From contig JAUCBJ010001668.1 in the NCBI GenBank assembly GCA_032718475.1, positions 1-64,000 of the forward strand: a DNA stretch of 64,000 bases. The letters run 5' to 3'. Shown piece after piece: positions 53,070 to 64,000 of the stretch. The DNA comes from Nemertoderma westbladi. Its lineage: Eukaryota; Xenacoelomorpha; Nemertodermatida; Nemertodermatidae. Below the pieces are notes generated by a model. That model searched no databases and was not told the DNA's origin. It saw only the letters and a program-made list of their open reading frames with translations. Position numbers and translations under genes: made by a program. The first letter of the stretch is position 1. Every line of letters begins with the position of its first letter.

Positions 53070-56000
53070 GTGAGTAGGTTTCAAAGGTATAGTTTGAGAC
53101 CATTTGTGGACTATTTGCTTGCACCATGAATCATCACTTTTTTTGAAAAAAGTTGGCAAATGCTGCAATGTCTCCAATTTAGAGAAGCGTAAAGCAAAGG
53201 GCTCCCGTCTTATTTAGATAGAAATGGCACAACGTTTTAAAACTATGGAATTTTCAGTGATCCCTGGGTGGAAATTATGCCCGAAATGTGTAACTGAATA
53301 CAGTAGGTTGAATATGAATAGTCATATTACAGACGTTCCAGCTACTGAAGATTCAGAAATCAATAGCGCTGATTCTGAAATAAGCTAAATTAACAAAGAA
53401 ACAAAAATCAAGAGAGAAGAAATCAGTGGAAACTCTAAACAAAATGTCCGAACAAACTGACATAAACTATAAAATTGCACAGTCAACCTTTGGTAGAATG
53501 ATATGCCGTAAAGTACAGTCACTTAAACGATCATTTGGAAACGCATTTGACATGCCTAGTAAGTACAAGCTTTGACAGTACTAGTAACTCCACAATTCCT
53601 TCTGGTCATCTTAAACAACTAAAAACAACTTCTAATGATTTTGAAAAACTTTTGTTAAGAGTTAAAAAACAAGATCAATACACCTGGCTTAACCCTATTA
53701 AACCCGGGGGGGGGGGGGTCAATATGACCCCCCGTGGTTTTTTTATTATAATTCTGAAACAAACGCAGTTGGGAAGCTGAAATTTTATGACTTTTCCTAA
53801 AAATCTATTGTCTTCCTAGTAGTGAAAACCGTTTTAAAAAATATTGGGTCGTTTTCGAGTTATAGCACCATTTTTTAACCCTACTTTTGGCACTTTTTTT
53901 GAGACGTTTTTTGAAAATTAAATTTCATTAAATATGAATTGTAACATCTCTATTTTTGATTTACACCGGTTTTTTTGTGTTAGCAAGTGGATGGAATTCA
54001 TATAAATTGATTTAGAAATTTCAAACTTGTTTTTTTCGGTGGGTGCCAAATTTTGGTGCCAGCACCAAATTTTGAAATATGTAAATTTTATAAATTGATT
54101 GTTTGAAACTTGTTTTTTACGCAATTGGGGTTTTTTTGGGGTTCTGGATTCGATGAAATATATACGAGTTGCACCAAGCGTATCAAACTTGTATTTTTCG
54201 GTGCTTTGTGTAAATTTTGGTGCTAGCACGAAATTTTGAAAATCCATTCAAGAGATAAAATTGCATGTGACAATTTATTTCTTGCGTTTTAGAGGTTTAT
54301 GGCTGTTCTGAATTCAATGGAATATATAATTATCAAACTAGACATCTCAAACTTGTATTTTTCGGATGTGGGTGCAAAATGTGGTGCTAGCACCAAATTT
54401 TGAAAACCATCAAATATATCAATTGATTGTGTCACCTTGTTTCTTGCGTTATAAGGGTTTGTGATGGTTCTGAATTCATTGGAATCAGTGAAAATTTCAT
54501 AAGAGTTCTCAAACTTGTATTTTCGCCGGTGGGTGAAAATTGTTGTGCCAGCACCAAATTTTGGAAAATATGCAAATTGATCAGTTAGATAGTACCCCCT
54601 TGTTTCTTGCGTTATACGGGTTTATGAGGGTCCTGAATCCGATGGAATCAATAAAAAGAGCACTGGACATCGCAAACTTGTACTTTTTGGTGATGGGTAC
54701 GAAATTTGGTGCTAGCACCGAAATTTTCCAAATTACGCCGAAAAATACAAGTAGTAATGATCTGGCATATTAGAAATGTATTCCATTAGAATCCGCGCCC
54801 AAGAAAACCTATAAATGTGAATTTATAGCATCGTATAAGTGAATTAAAAATTTTGTGTTCAAACTGAAAAGTGCTGGTTACTTGTTTTTTTCATTTTTTT
54901 CCTACACAGAGAGGATTAAACAGCCATTTATAGTAATCACATCATTTTTAAATATTTTCCAATGTATTTTGCACCCCAGAAAACCTGTATTGAAAAATAA
55001 TTAGCTGAAAATGTAACTTTCAAATTTTGTGATAATTGTGCACTACTTGTAATTTTGGTGCTGCTGTATAACCACCCCAGTTCATTTTTTCGAAAATTTT
55101 TTTTCGGTCGGATCCAGACAAGTGATACCTACGTACAAACAAAAAATCAGAAGTTTTCATAAATATTTGTAGATTTTAGAGGGGGGGGGGGGGGGGGGTC
55201 AATATGACCCCCCCCCCCCCCCCCGGTATTTGTACAACATTTTATAGCCCGGTACTAATAGGGTTAAAGAATAGGAAAAATAACTCTAAACTTTGACACC
55301 ATCTTCATGGTCATGGTCAAAGGATGCTGAATTCTTTAATGTTTCTGAATATATTATGGTTAGGCAAGCTCGAAGTGTCCATGTTGAAGCAGGATACACA
55401 AGTACAAACTCGAAACATTTCGACACAGAATACCAAAGACATTGTAATATATTTTATCAAGAATACCAAAGACATTGTAATATATTTCTATCAAGAATAC
55501 CAAAAACATTGTAATATTTTGCTATCAAGATGATTGATATTCTCGTTTAATGCTAGGGCGCAGCGGAAAGATGCAGTAAGCATTATAAGCAAAAAGGCTA
55601 AAACTCGGTAAGCAATATTCTTGCTAAATGAAGCAATATTCTTGCTAAATGATCAAATTGTAGGCCTAACAATGTCTCTTCGCTCTCAAACTCACCACAT
55701 CGTTTTTGGATATTCTAATGAATTATTGGCCATGTAAAACGTCAAAATTGCATCAGGAGTGGAATGTATGAGTCATATAATGTTCCTTAAAAAAAAACAA
55801 TGGCAACACAAACCTTTGGCAAGAATGTGGAGATTGTTCTAAAACTTTGTTCGAAATCTGGACGAAGGCTTCCATTCCTTCAGTTTCATCCTTAAATACT
55901 GTAGCCAATACACTTATTTAAGGTAAAGATAAAGGAAAAGATTTAAACCGGATTTCAAAGAAACGACGAGCTTCAGTAAACACCAAGTTGCAGATTGAGA

Positions 56001-57500
56001 AATACCAGAAAGAACTCGGGAGTCTGTTCGATTTCGCTGCATGTAAGTGCAAGAGTTTTCTAAATTGTTCATGTGATGTGGTACGCAAGGTCCCCAAAAG
56101 TGAGTGGGCTTTCTTGGAAGACCAGCGATCAAAGAGTAGGATGATAATTTCATCAGTTGATACAGAAATGACAAAACGTATTGTTCGATATTAGAAAGGA
56201 ATCTAGGAAACTGCAGTAATCTTCAAGCACAAAAGAAATATTAACAGAAGTGGACTCTGACTCTATTGGTAGCACTAGTAGTTTCAGATCGAGTGACTCA
56301 GATGACTTCATTCCTGGTAAATCTGGAGGTTATGGAATAGTAAATAGAGATATTAAATTACCAAGTGTCGCTAAAATGGCTGATCGGTATGAATTGAGTT
56401 GTAGCCATATGCAGCAGCAGCAGCAGCATCCATATGTTCCACTACCTTGCATGACATTGGATGTGATGAAGTTGTAGATAGGAGTAAAATTCGGAGAGAG
56501 AAAGAGCTCAGAACATCGATTAGAGAAACTGTTTTGAAATCACAGCAAGTTGGTTTGTATTTTGATGGCAAGAAAGACACAACATTGGTAAGTCCTGGAT
56601 GTCTTACAAAAGAGGATCATTAAGCACTGGTAGAGGAACCAAATTATGTTTTTATTGGACATGTTACTCCTTGCTTTTTTTTTTGTACATATAAATATCA
56701 CTAAAAAATCTAATTTTACATAAAAAAAATTAATTTTAAGTAAATAAATTATTGTAAATAAATAAATAACAAATTCTATAATACTTTCTAATCATACCTT
56801 GTTGTTATATATGGCAACTACTGTATTTTTAATTATTTCTTAGTATATTTGTATAGCTATTACTAAATAACTATTGTTTAATACAGTGCTTATACATACA
56901 GTACCTAATTATTTTTATACTGTATATATATCACTAAACCACCATAATTTATATTTTAGCTAGGTGTGATAATAGTACTAATGTAAACACCGGTTGGAAA
57001 GAAGGAGTTCTAATAGATTTAGAGCGTTACTTGGAAAGACCATTACAACATGTTGTTTGCTTACTTCATATAAATGAATTACCCCTGCAACATATGATTA
57101 TTGAATTAGATGGCCCTACCACTGGAAACAATAGCTTCTCGGGACCCTTAGGGAAACTGTTGCCAAATTGCCATACTGTTAAATTTGCTTCAATTATTAA
57201 TCCCATGTTTCTGGATATCTCAGAGGATATTGCGTCAAATTTCTCCACTGATCAGAAATATCTCTTAGATATGTGTTATGCAGTAAATGTAACGAAATTC
57301 AAATTTCTCTACTGATCAGAAATATCTCTTAGATATGTGTTATGCAGTAAATCTAATAAAGGGTTGGCGAACCGCATTCCTGGGCGTATTGTAGACTCAC
57401 GTTGTCTTACAACAGCTTCACGATTCCTCCGTCCTTATATTAGCACCTCATCACCAGCTCCTCCATTAGAACGAATATGTCTTTATATTATTAAGATGTG
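53070..57500 (+). pseudogene. Multi-copy orphan (transposase-like) gene, split by MITE copy 3
   Basis: Fragments in order: about 53224, MAQRFKTMEFSVIPGWKLCP then KC (Cys-pair start); about 53430-53690, a basic helical region ending DFEKLLLRVKKQDQYTWL; MITE 53693-55263; 55300-55400, SKDAEFFNVSEYIMVRQARS; 55990-56170, ELGSLFDFAACKCKSFLNCS then VPKSEWAFLEDQRSKSRMII; 56360-56580, SVAKMADRYELS, VDRSKIRREKE, GLYFDGKKDTTL; 56965-57490, NTGWKEGVLIDLERYLERPL, LLHINELPL, LDGPTTGNN, STDQKYLLDM. I recognise this as a repetitive protein family of many invertebrate genomes, probably a transposase or host-derived relative, but cannot name the superfamily. Many frame breaks; a 50-bp duplication lies at 57240-57350. 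Confidence 0.6.
53693..55263 (+). mobile_element. TTAA-flanked piggyBac-type MITE, copy 3
   Basis: The 1571-bp element is flanked by TTAA at 53689-53692 and 55264-55267, in the same orientation as copy 1. Five 163-bp internal units with cores near 54055, 54219, 54382, 54544 and 54708; copy 1 lacks one unit, which accounts for the length difference. Long G and C runs adjoin both ends. It disrupts the orphan gene described at 53070-57500. Confidence 0.88.
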
Positions 57501-57946
57501 ATAGATGATCTCCATTTAGAACTACAATCAGTGAGATAACAAGAAGGGTTCTCTAGATATCCATGAAACCATTTTTTTGCCATTCATAATTTAGGCAATT
57601 TCTCTACTAAATAAAAACTGATACCCAGAAGTTAATGATACTAGTTCCAATTAATGCATAACGTTCACAGAAGCAACACAGAAAATTTCAGCCAAAACCA
57701 TTCAGGGGTTCTTCAGATATAGGTACATGAGCAATCCATCCTTCGCGAAAACATGATTCCAAGTAAATCAAGTTTAAAGTTCGGAGTTTAGAAAAAATGA
57801 CCAAGAGTAAAATATAACATATATAATGCGATTTCTCAAGATTCAAGAGGTATTAGGTGATATAAATTATGACTATGATGACTGAGAGAGCTGTTGATAA
57901 AGGATGGTTCAACATTATTAACTAGAATTGACCAGCCCCATATTCA
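57501..57946. other. Intergenic, no supported gene
   Basis: AT-rich 3' flank between the plus-strand orphan gene and the minus-strand Mutator-like gene. No recognised feature. Confidence 0.45.
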
Positions 57947-59448
57947 CTAGGTATCATCTTCTTCATTGACTCGCTTCTTCCTTTTGTTGTCTCCTTTTGA
58001 GGAAGATTCTATCTTAAATAATTCACTATTGGCTTTGTCTACTCGAATTCTATCAAGATAAGAGAGACCATTCATACAATTAGATCCAGGCATCTGCTCA
58101 GAAGAGTGACATCTGAAAGGTCCCTGGAGATAGGCCTTAGCTCATCCATAATAGCAATTGGTATGCTATTTTTATGGGAATATGCTTCTCCAGTAACCAA
58201 GTGTTTATTATATGGGCACCAGGACTGAAGATCCTGTGGACAAAGGCCATGTTGTGGATTATCATCAGTAGAGAGCTTGTAGAAACGAATGGCCTGGACA
58301 GCTCGCCTCATTTCTCCTAAATCATGAGTATTTCTTCTAATAGCCATCCCATAGTAAAGCTGCAAAGAATTTATCACCGAATCTGTGAGTCGATTGTGCC
58401 CACCTATAGGTTTCCCATCAGCCAACTTTGTACCTCTAAGTGAAGCCTTCAACCTTCGAAGTCTGCACCCCATTATCTTTTGGACATGTCCAACGCACTC
58501 AAGTTTTTGAATAGAACAACTGTCACCATAGGGCAAACTATTTGCAACAGTGCTGAATCAACTGCTATCTCCATCTCCTAAGTATTTAGTATATCGGGCC
58601 CCATGTTTATCCACTGAACGCAAAAACATCATTTTAGCACCTGCTACTTCCATTCCTCTGCTTGTCCCCTCATAGTTTCGAACACAAACATCTTTATGTC
58701 TATCTATGGCAACTTTATCATCCTTTGGAATTCGAATGCAAGTATTACAAAACTTGGATATACACTGTATATCAATGACTTTCCCTACATCGACAGATAT
58801 AACAAAAACAATTCCATTGAGTGACTTGTGGCCACGCTTCTGCCAGCTACCATCGATACTAACAGCTAAATCAGTTTTGATTTCCGATTCAGTGTTTTCA
58901 GATATGGCTTCTTTGGCAGCTGCAGCCATTGATTGTTCAGCCACAGATTCAACATGAGGGAGAATATGCTTATAAATGCGTGAAATATGCAGAAGTGGTG
59001 GTGGCAAACCTATAATTGCTGCAAAGGTACGGGATCCATGATCACCAAGTCCAACGCATCTCATAGCATATGCAAACCTTACATTACTCTCATAGACTGG
59101 TCTGCCTGGTTCAGAATGTGGAAGTTTTGGGGAACCATTGCAGGTGGCATTTTGGAAACAATTGTTACACTTTGCTGAAATATTGGTAGCTAAGCCAGTT
59201 GATTCCCCAGTCTCTATAGATATATTTTTGCTGGAGCAGTGCTGGCAACACAATATTTCTTTCAGGCAAATGCTCAGCAGCTCACAGTCTATCAGATGAA
59301 AACCAGTCCTAGAAGTTTCACTATCCCGGGCTAAACTAATAGATAGTTTTTTTGATGATGCAGACTGTATAGTGGGTGTAAAACATCCAGTGAAACGATT
59401 ACCGTGAAAGGATCTATTAGTCTTTCGAAAGCTCAAACTTCGAGGCAT
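57947..59448 (-). pseudogene. Mutator-like (MULE) transposase, one stop and a frameshift
   Basis: Start MPRSLSFRKTNRSFHGNRFT. Cys pairs form a zinc-binding region (CCQHC, CNNC). Then the 'Mutator-like transposase domain' signature found in many invertebrates: IGLPPP, VSIDGSWQKRGHKSLNGIVF with its Asp, GKVIDIQCISKFC, GDGDS. An in-frame TGA at 58558-58560 separates 58561-59448 from 58072-58536, which continues with LPYGDS-SIQKLECVGHVQK and MGCRLRRLK. Near 58075 a frame change is followed by a basic end (KGDNKRKKR) stopping at 57947-57949. The end is shorter than usual (the TQN-NES region is missing), so part is probably deleted. TIRs not identified. Confidence 0.8.
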
Positions 59449-60382
59449 TATTTAAATGCAATTGTTTGGCAATAAACTGAGCAAATAAAAATTATTATTT
59501 GGAAATATGGCCCATACAAAGACCGTTTTGGTTATATAGAGTAAATAAAATAGAAATAGGGTGGAATAATGGCCCTTAGAAGGGCCGTTTTGGTTGAGTA
59601 ATGATATCAAATAACAAAATGTTAGATGAGTGCTTATCAGATAGCACTCCAGGGGAATACAAAAGACAGTTGAAATATCCAGTGAGATTGTAGAGGTTGA
59701 AAACAATAGAAAAATCCAGAATACTAAAATAAAACAAATATTGTCGTCCTATGCAACAGAATGAGTGTTCAACGATGTGGAACTGCTTTATATACAGAGT
59801 TCTCATGGATGATTAGCCAATAGAATGATTTCACTACCAAATTAGCAATCCAATCAGCAACTGTTTTCGGTTTTGTTTCGGAAAGATACACACAGAGTGA
59901 TAGAATTTATCATTATTTCATAAAGCAGCTAAAATGTTTCTGTATTAGCTTTCTGTAATTATTATTTAGGCAGTTTGTTACCTTGACATATATTGGTACA
60001 TACATAATATACCATTGAATTCTTACACAATATTAATTCTACATAATACTAATTGAAATGCCTTGATTTAAATATAAATCTGCATTCTCGTTTACAATAC
60101 TTTTTAATAAAATTAACAACCTTATTTTAACTATATAAGGCTTCAGGAGGGGAAGCAAAGGGCTTTCAGTGGAGTTGAGCGGTATCAATAATCTACGGAC
60201 ATATAATATTTTTGGATCGGAGACATGCGACTAGCTTCAATTGAAGAGGAATATCTCGAGTTTGAGAAAAGATATCGAAAAACGGATTTCACCAGAAGAA
60301 TCAGCATACAATTTTCACCTAAATTAGCTTAAAATCGAAAATTTCATTTTTTAGTCATATAATTATGGTCTAGTGCCCTTAA
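59449..60382. other. Intergenic, MULE 5' flank
   Basis: AT-rich, no supported gene. GGCCGTTTTGGTT occurs twice (near 59521 and 59583), a local 60-bp duplication upstream of the MULE start. Confidence 0.45.
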
Positions 60383-61727
60383 CCCCTTAAGACCGGGAAC
60401 ACAACCCCATTATACACCCTAGGAGCCGGGACATTTTAGAGAAATTTGTACTTTCAAGTTAAATGTTTTAGCACCCTGGCCATTGTGTAAATAATGGTTT
60501 AGATTCTTCAGAATGAGCAAGGAAGTCTACCTATAGTATATAAATATATTATACGACTATTTATTTATATATAATATAATAAATTAATTATATTATATAT
60601 ATAAATAAATAATTATATATAATTTACTCAAGATCAGCTGACATATTTTTTTACAATTACAATATTTATTTATTTAGGTACCGGCACTCTAGTTATTTAT
60701 TTAGAATATTTATTGATTCTGTATATTCATTTATTTATTCTATTTATTTATTTATTATGATATTTATTAGATTATAACCTTAAATTTTGTATATTACAAA
60801 AAAATTTGCAAAATATTTGTTTAAATTTTATGTTTATGGATAGTAGCTAATGAAAAGATAATTATCACATTATATACTTGCAATTTATTACATTTGACAC
60901 ATCATACTCTATAAATCCTAAATAGGATTATAATCTAGGATCCGTGGGTATCTGTGTGATACAGGATCTGTGGGTGAGGTGTCCTGCTGTTCGAAATATA
61001 ATCGCGATCTGACATTGGTCCATTCAGCCAGAGAAGAAAAAACTACATCTGGAAAGAAAACCTTCAAGTAATCCAGTTCACTAAACTCCAAAGTATCAAC
61101 TCCCTTCCAGCCGGGATTGCCAATAAACGGGATTGGATTATTCTAGGAAATATAGCGGTCCTCCTCCGGTGTTACGAACTTCCACCCCGGATCCACAGAT
61201 GGTCCTGTCGGTTGCCGTTGCGATGATGAACCGCCAACTGATCCCGGTTGAGTTGGAAGTGGATCCTCAATCTCGTCTGACTCCGCATCGTTGTCGTAAC
61301 TATCGCTGGTATCGGTATCAACACTCTCAACATCTTCGCGATCAATGTCGTCCTCGCTATCGCTGTCCATTGTGTTAAACCCATAGTACTTCACCGGTTT
61401 TACTGTCCGTCTTGGCCGACCACTGCTGTCCATTGCTTCACAGTTATTAGTACGCATGTATAGTGTTAGCCTATGTTATATGCTATACTGTTATACAGTA
61501 ACTATAGATTATCTTGACAGGCAAGCAAGTAAGCGAAAACCGGTACCGGTACTGTGTTAGGCCTACTGCAGAATGTGTCTAAGGCACGGGGAATTGAAAA
61601 ATGCACCGCCAGTAAGCACCGGGACATCGCCAGACAAGGTAGAATGACATTAATACTATGGCTCATACGTATGAGCCCCCGCGCATATGAGCATGGCTCA
61701 TACGTCTGAGCCCCCGGTCTCAAGGAG
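60383..61727 (-). mobile_element. piggyBac element, internally deleted
   Basis: 1345 bp flanked by TTAA at 60379-60382 and 61728-61731. Ends are CCCCTTAAGACCGGG and, inverted, CTCCTTGAGACCGGG. The right subterminal region repeats GGCTCATACGTATGAGCC-type palindromes (61660-61715). It encodes only the N-terminal part of a piggyBac transposase. The 5' half (60383-60920) is very AT-rich, with long TATTTA runs, and non-coding. Confidence 0.82.
60930..61457 (-). pseudogene. piggyBac transposase N-terminal fragment
   Basis: Starts MRTNNCEAMDSSGRPRRTVK, followed by the acidic Asp/Glu/Ser tract usual at piggyBac N-termini (DSDSEDDIDREDVESVDTDT). The frame stops at TAG 61143-61145 but continues in the same frame with PIPFIGNPGWKGVD, DYLKVFFPDVVFSSLAEWTN, the start of the conserved transposase region (FF-----I--ETNRYA). 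The catalytic DDD core is absent. Confidence 0.75.
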
Positions 61728-61731
61728 TTAA

Positions 61732-62340
61732 AGAAGCCTAAGCGGAGAATTTTTTAGAAGCCCAATATAACCTGTGCTGAGACATCTCTAGTTGATTTCT
61801 TAACTCCACCATACTATGTACCACCTCTTTTAGCTAAGATACCATTATATGAACTGTATTCTAAACTAGAACAAGGACCTATAGTTTGGGAGTTTCCTTG
61901 CCATACTGCAGATGATTGTACAATGCATCAGCAAGGCATCTTAAAGGGTATGTGGCTCCACAAATAGAGATGGTTTAATCCGATCTCAGCTTAAGAGTCA
62001 AGCAGAAATGCCATTGTTCTCTTCAAAGAAGCACTTCTGTTTAAAGCGCAAAATAAAGTAGACTTTATCTGACCTTCCTGATTTAAAGGCTCTAACTCTG
62101 AACTACTGTCTGTGTAAGGAACAATTTGTACAAAACATAGATATGTTGAATAAACTACTTGTCACCCCTTTGTGTTTTGTTAAATATATTGCATTTCTCA
62201 TTTTTCTTAATAATAATTCATTGAGAAACGATGTCTTGACATGCCTTGAAGATGCGGATGAACTAGCAAATGTCATGGGTGTTAGTGTGTTGTGGTGGTG
62301 CAATTTTGTTCGACAAGCCAGTACAGCATTCTTAAAAATG
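61732..62340. other. Intergenic, no supported gene
   Basis: No recognised protein. The open frames at 62103-62343 on both strands lack family features. This is the flank between two piggyBac remnants. Confidence 0.4.
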
Positions 62341-62347
62341 TAGCTGC

Positions 62348-64000
62348 ATGCCGATCCTAATAGTAGTATCCCCTTCGAAAGTCAAGAAAATGTATAGGCC
62401 TACCGATACAAGTACCAGTATTACTAGTAGTGCTCTACCTGAAGAGGTAGTAACTCAAAATCCACCAGCGATCAGGGAAAAGATCATTTCTAAAAAACCC
62501 ACTTCAACATCAAATACAGCTACTGGTAAATCAAAATATCTGCATAAAACTGGTCAAATTGAAGAAGATATTACTAGAGTTCATAAAGTTGAATAAAGAC
62601 ATAGGTAATAGGTATGGCCCTAACCCAACATTTCCATGTATTTATGATGGTTTGCCAAAGATAATTGGTCCACTTACTGACTTATACGTTTTTAAAGTTG
62701 TTACTAACTGGGATGTTCTACTTGAGATAGTTTGTTTCTGTTCAATCTAATTTATATGCAACTCAGAATGGGCGTAATTTTATAATAATTAATAGTGAAG
62801 AGTTCAGTGCGTTTTTTGGTTTACACTTTGTAATGTCATATATAAAGATACCAACTTTAAAATATTATTGGTCAACATCTCCAGATTTTATTACTCCTAC
62901 AATTTCCCATGTCATGACTCATTTTCGATTTGCTGATATTTTAATGAATCTACATGTCTCAATTAATGAACTGGAAATACCAAGGGATCAAGAAGTCCAT
63001 GACAGAGCTGCAAAAGTTCGGCCCATGATTATTCATTTGAACCAATCATTTTTACAATGTAAAAATCTCTTGAGCAGGCAATTGATGAACACATGGTATA
63101 ATTCAAAGGCCATCAAATAATGAAGCAGTATGTTAAAGGTAAGCCAATAAGATATGGTTTCAAAATGTAGATAGTGTTCGGCGAAAACAGGTTATGTTGA
63201 GAAGATGGATATATATACCAGTAAGAAGAAAGGAGGTCCTGAACTGGGATTAGGTGAGTCAGTGGTTCCACAGCTTGTAGAGGAGTTACACAACAGCTTC
63301 ATTACTTTAGCTTGCTCTTTTATGCCTCCAAATTTAGTTACACATTTAACAGAACGTAAAATATATGTTGTAGGAACGTGCTGAATAAATCGGAAGAATT
63401 TCCCTTTTGACCTTTTTAAATCAGACAAGTCAATGAAACGTGGGGATATTGATTGGAGAGCAGCAGGTCCAATGGTTGCTACAAAATGGGTGGACAATAG
63501 GTCTGTATGTATGTGGATAACTTTCTGAATCCAAACTCAACTGTAACTGTTTTGCGGTGTCAACAAGGGAGCTCATAGAAATTGTCTGTCACTTGTCCTA
63601 AAACTATTCATGTATATAACCAACTGATGGGGGTGCGGACTTATGTGACCAACTGAAAGCGACCTGATATGAGGTAGATAGAAAATCCAAAGTAATTTTA
63701 TCTTCGTATTATTTTCGATCTTTTGGATGTCGCCATGGTGAATGCCTTTCGCCTCCAGGAGTTGTTAACTGGGGTAAAGAGTTCTCTAATTACTTATAAA
63801 CGAAGTGTTGCTCTTGCTTTAATTGAAGGTTTATCTTGGCGTACACGAGCGCCACCACATCAGTTTAGCCTCAACAGATCCAGACCATTGATTTCTTCGT
63901 CACATACAAGTATTGCATTTACCTGAGATTGGTGAATGTGGTCGCTGTGCTAACTGTTCAATGTATAAAGTTGAAAATAGAATAAATATCCGCTGCAAAA
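62348..64000 (+). pseudogene. piggyBac transposase (PGBD-like) remnant, runs off the window
   Basis: Order as in piggyBac transposases: N-terminal low-complexity region (62348-62596); NLYATQ then FSAFFGLHFVMSYIKIPTLK with YW (62750-62860); ISHVMTHFRFADILMNLHVS then KVRPMIIHLN (62900-63050); in other frames FKGHQIMKQYVKGKPIRYGF (63100-63165), GLGESVVPQLVEEL, VVGTC-INRKNFPF, WVDNRSV, then near 63620 YNQLMGVRTYVTN, which is the MGGVD--D catalytic region with the last Asp altered; 63723 onward LLDVAMVNAF; and at the right edge GECGRCANCSMY, the C-terminal cysteine-rich finger. Many frameshifts and stops. Different from the 60383-61727 element. Confidence 0.78.

Overview
The window is eukaryotic, almost certainly an invertebrate animal genome. 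It is AT-rich, host genes appear as exons with GT/AG junctions, and most of the sequence consists of nested DNA transposons and retroelements. The taxon cannot be fixed by eye. Frequent TAGGCCTA- and ACCGGT-type words and the mix of Polinton, Penelope, piggyBac, P/THAP and Harbinger elements would suit a marine invertebrate, but that is a weak inference.

Left part (1-16.9 kb). A P-element-like transposon with 53-bp terminal inverted repeats carries a THAP-domain transposase truncated after its first catalytic Asp (1-1883). It is followed by two copies of a dispersed repeat called R1 here (2384-~5865 and 8424-~14392). Each copy was hit by a different element, and the other copy keeps the uninterrupted site, so insertion boundaries can be read directly. 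R1 copy A holds a 1.4-kb TTAA-flanked piggyBac-type MITE. R1 copy B holds a 4657-bp transposon (8653-13309) with long TIRs, a 6-bp CAGGAC target duplication and termini starting TAT. That transposon encodes a retroviral-integrase-like DDE transposase and, convergently, an intact-looking alpha-kinase (eEF2K/MHCK/TRPM7-type atypical kinase). An alpha-kinase riding inside an IS3EU-like transposon is the strongest candidate here for an undescribed system.

Middle part (17-40.5 kb). A decayed CR1-type LINE is followed by the 3' exons of a trypsin-like serine protease gene on the minus strand. An 18,818-bp Polinton/Maverick (21560-40377; 315-bp TIRs; TSD TCCACC) sits inside the penultimate coding exon of that protease gene. 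Its left, plus-strand block holds a RING-finger gene, the packaging ATPase, small minor-capsid-like ORFs, a chromodomain integrase, two paralogous fibre/unknown proteins, the major capsid protein and the adenain-type protease. Its right, minus-strand block holds a TBP-fold-like protein, protein-primed DNA polymerase B and an unknown protein. The blocks converge on a repeat-rich spacer. pPolB, the capsid gene, the integrase and minor-capsid ORFs carry stops or frameshifts, while the ATPase and protease look intact, so this copy is a recent but dead provirus-like element.

Right part (40.5-64 kb). Host sequence with a second protease terminal exon (52193-52354) is filled with broken elements: a mariner-like transposase, a Penelope-like reverse transcriptase, a foldback element with minisatellite arms, a Harbinger transposase, a third TTAA MITE inside a multi-copy orphan (transposase-like) gene, a Mutator-like transposase, and two piggyBac transposase remnants, one running off the right edge.
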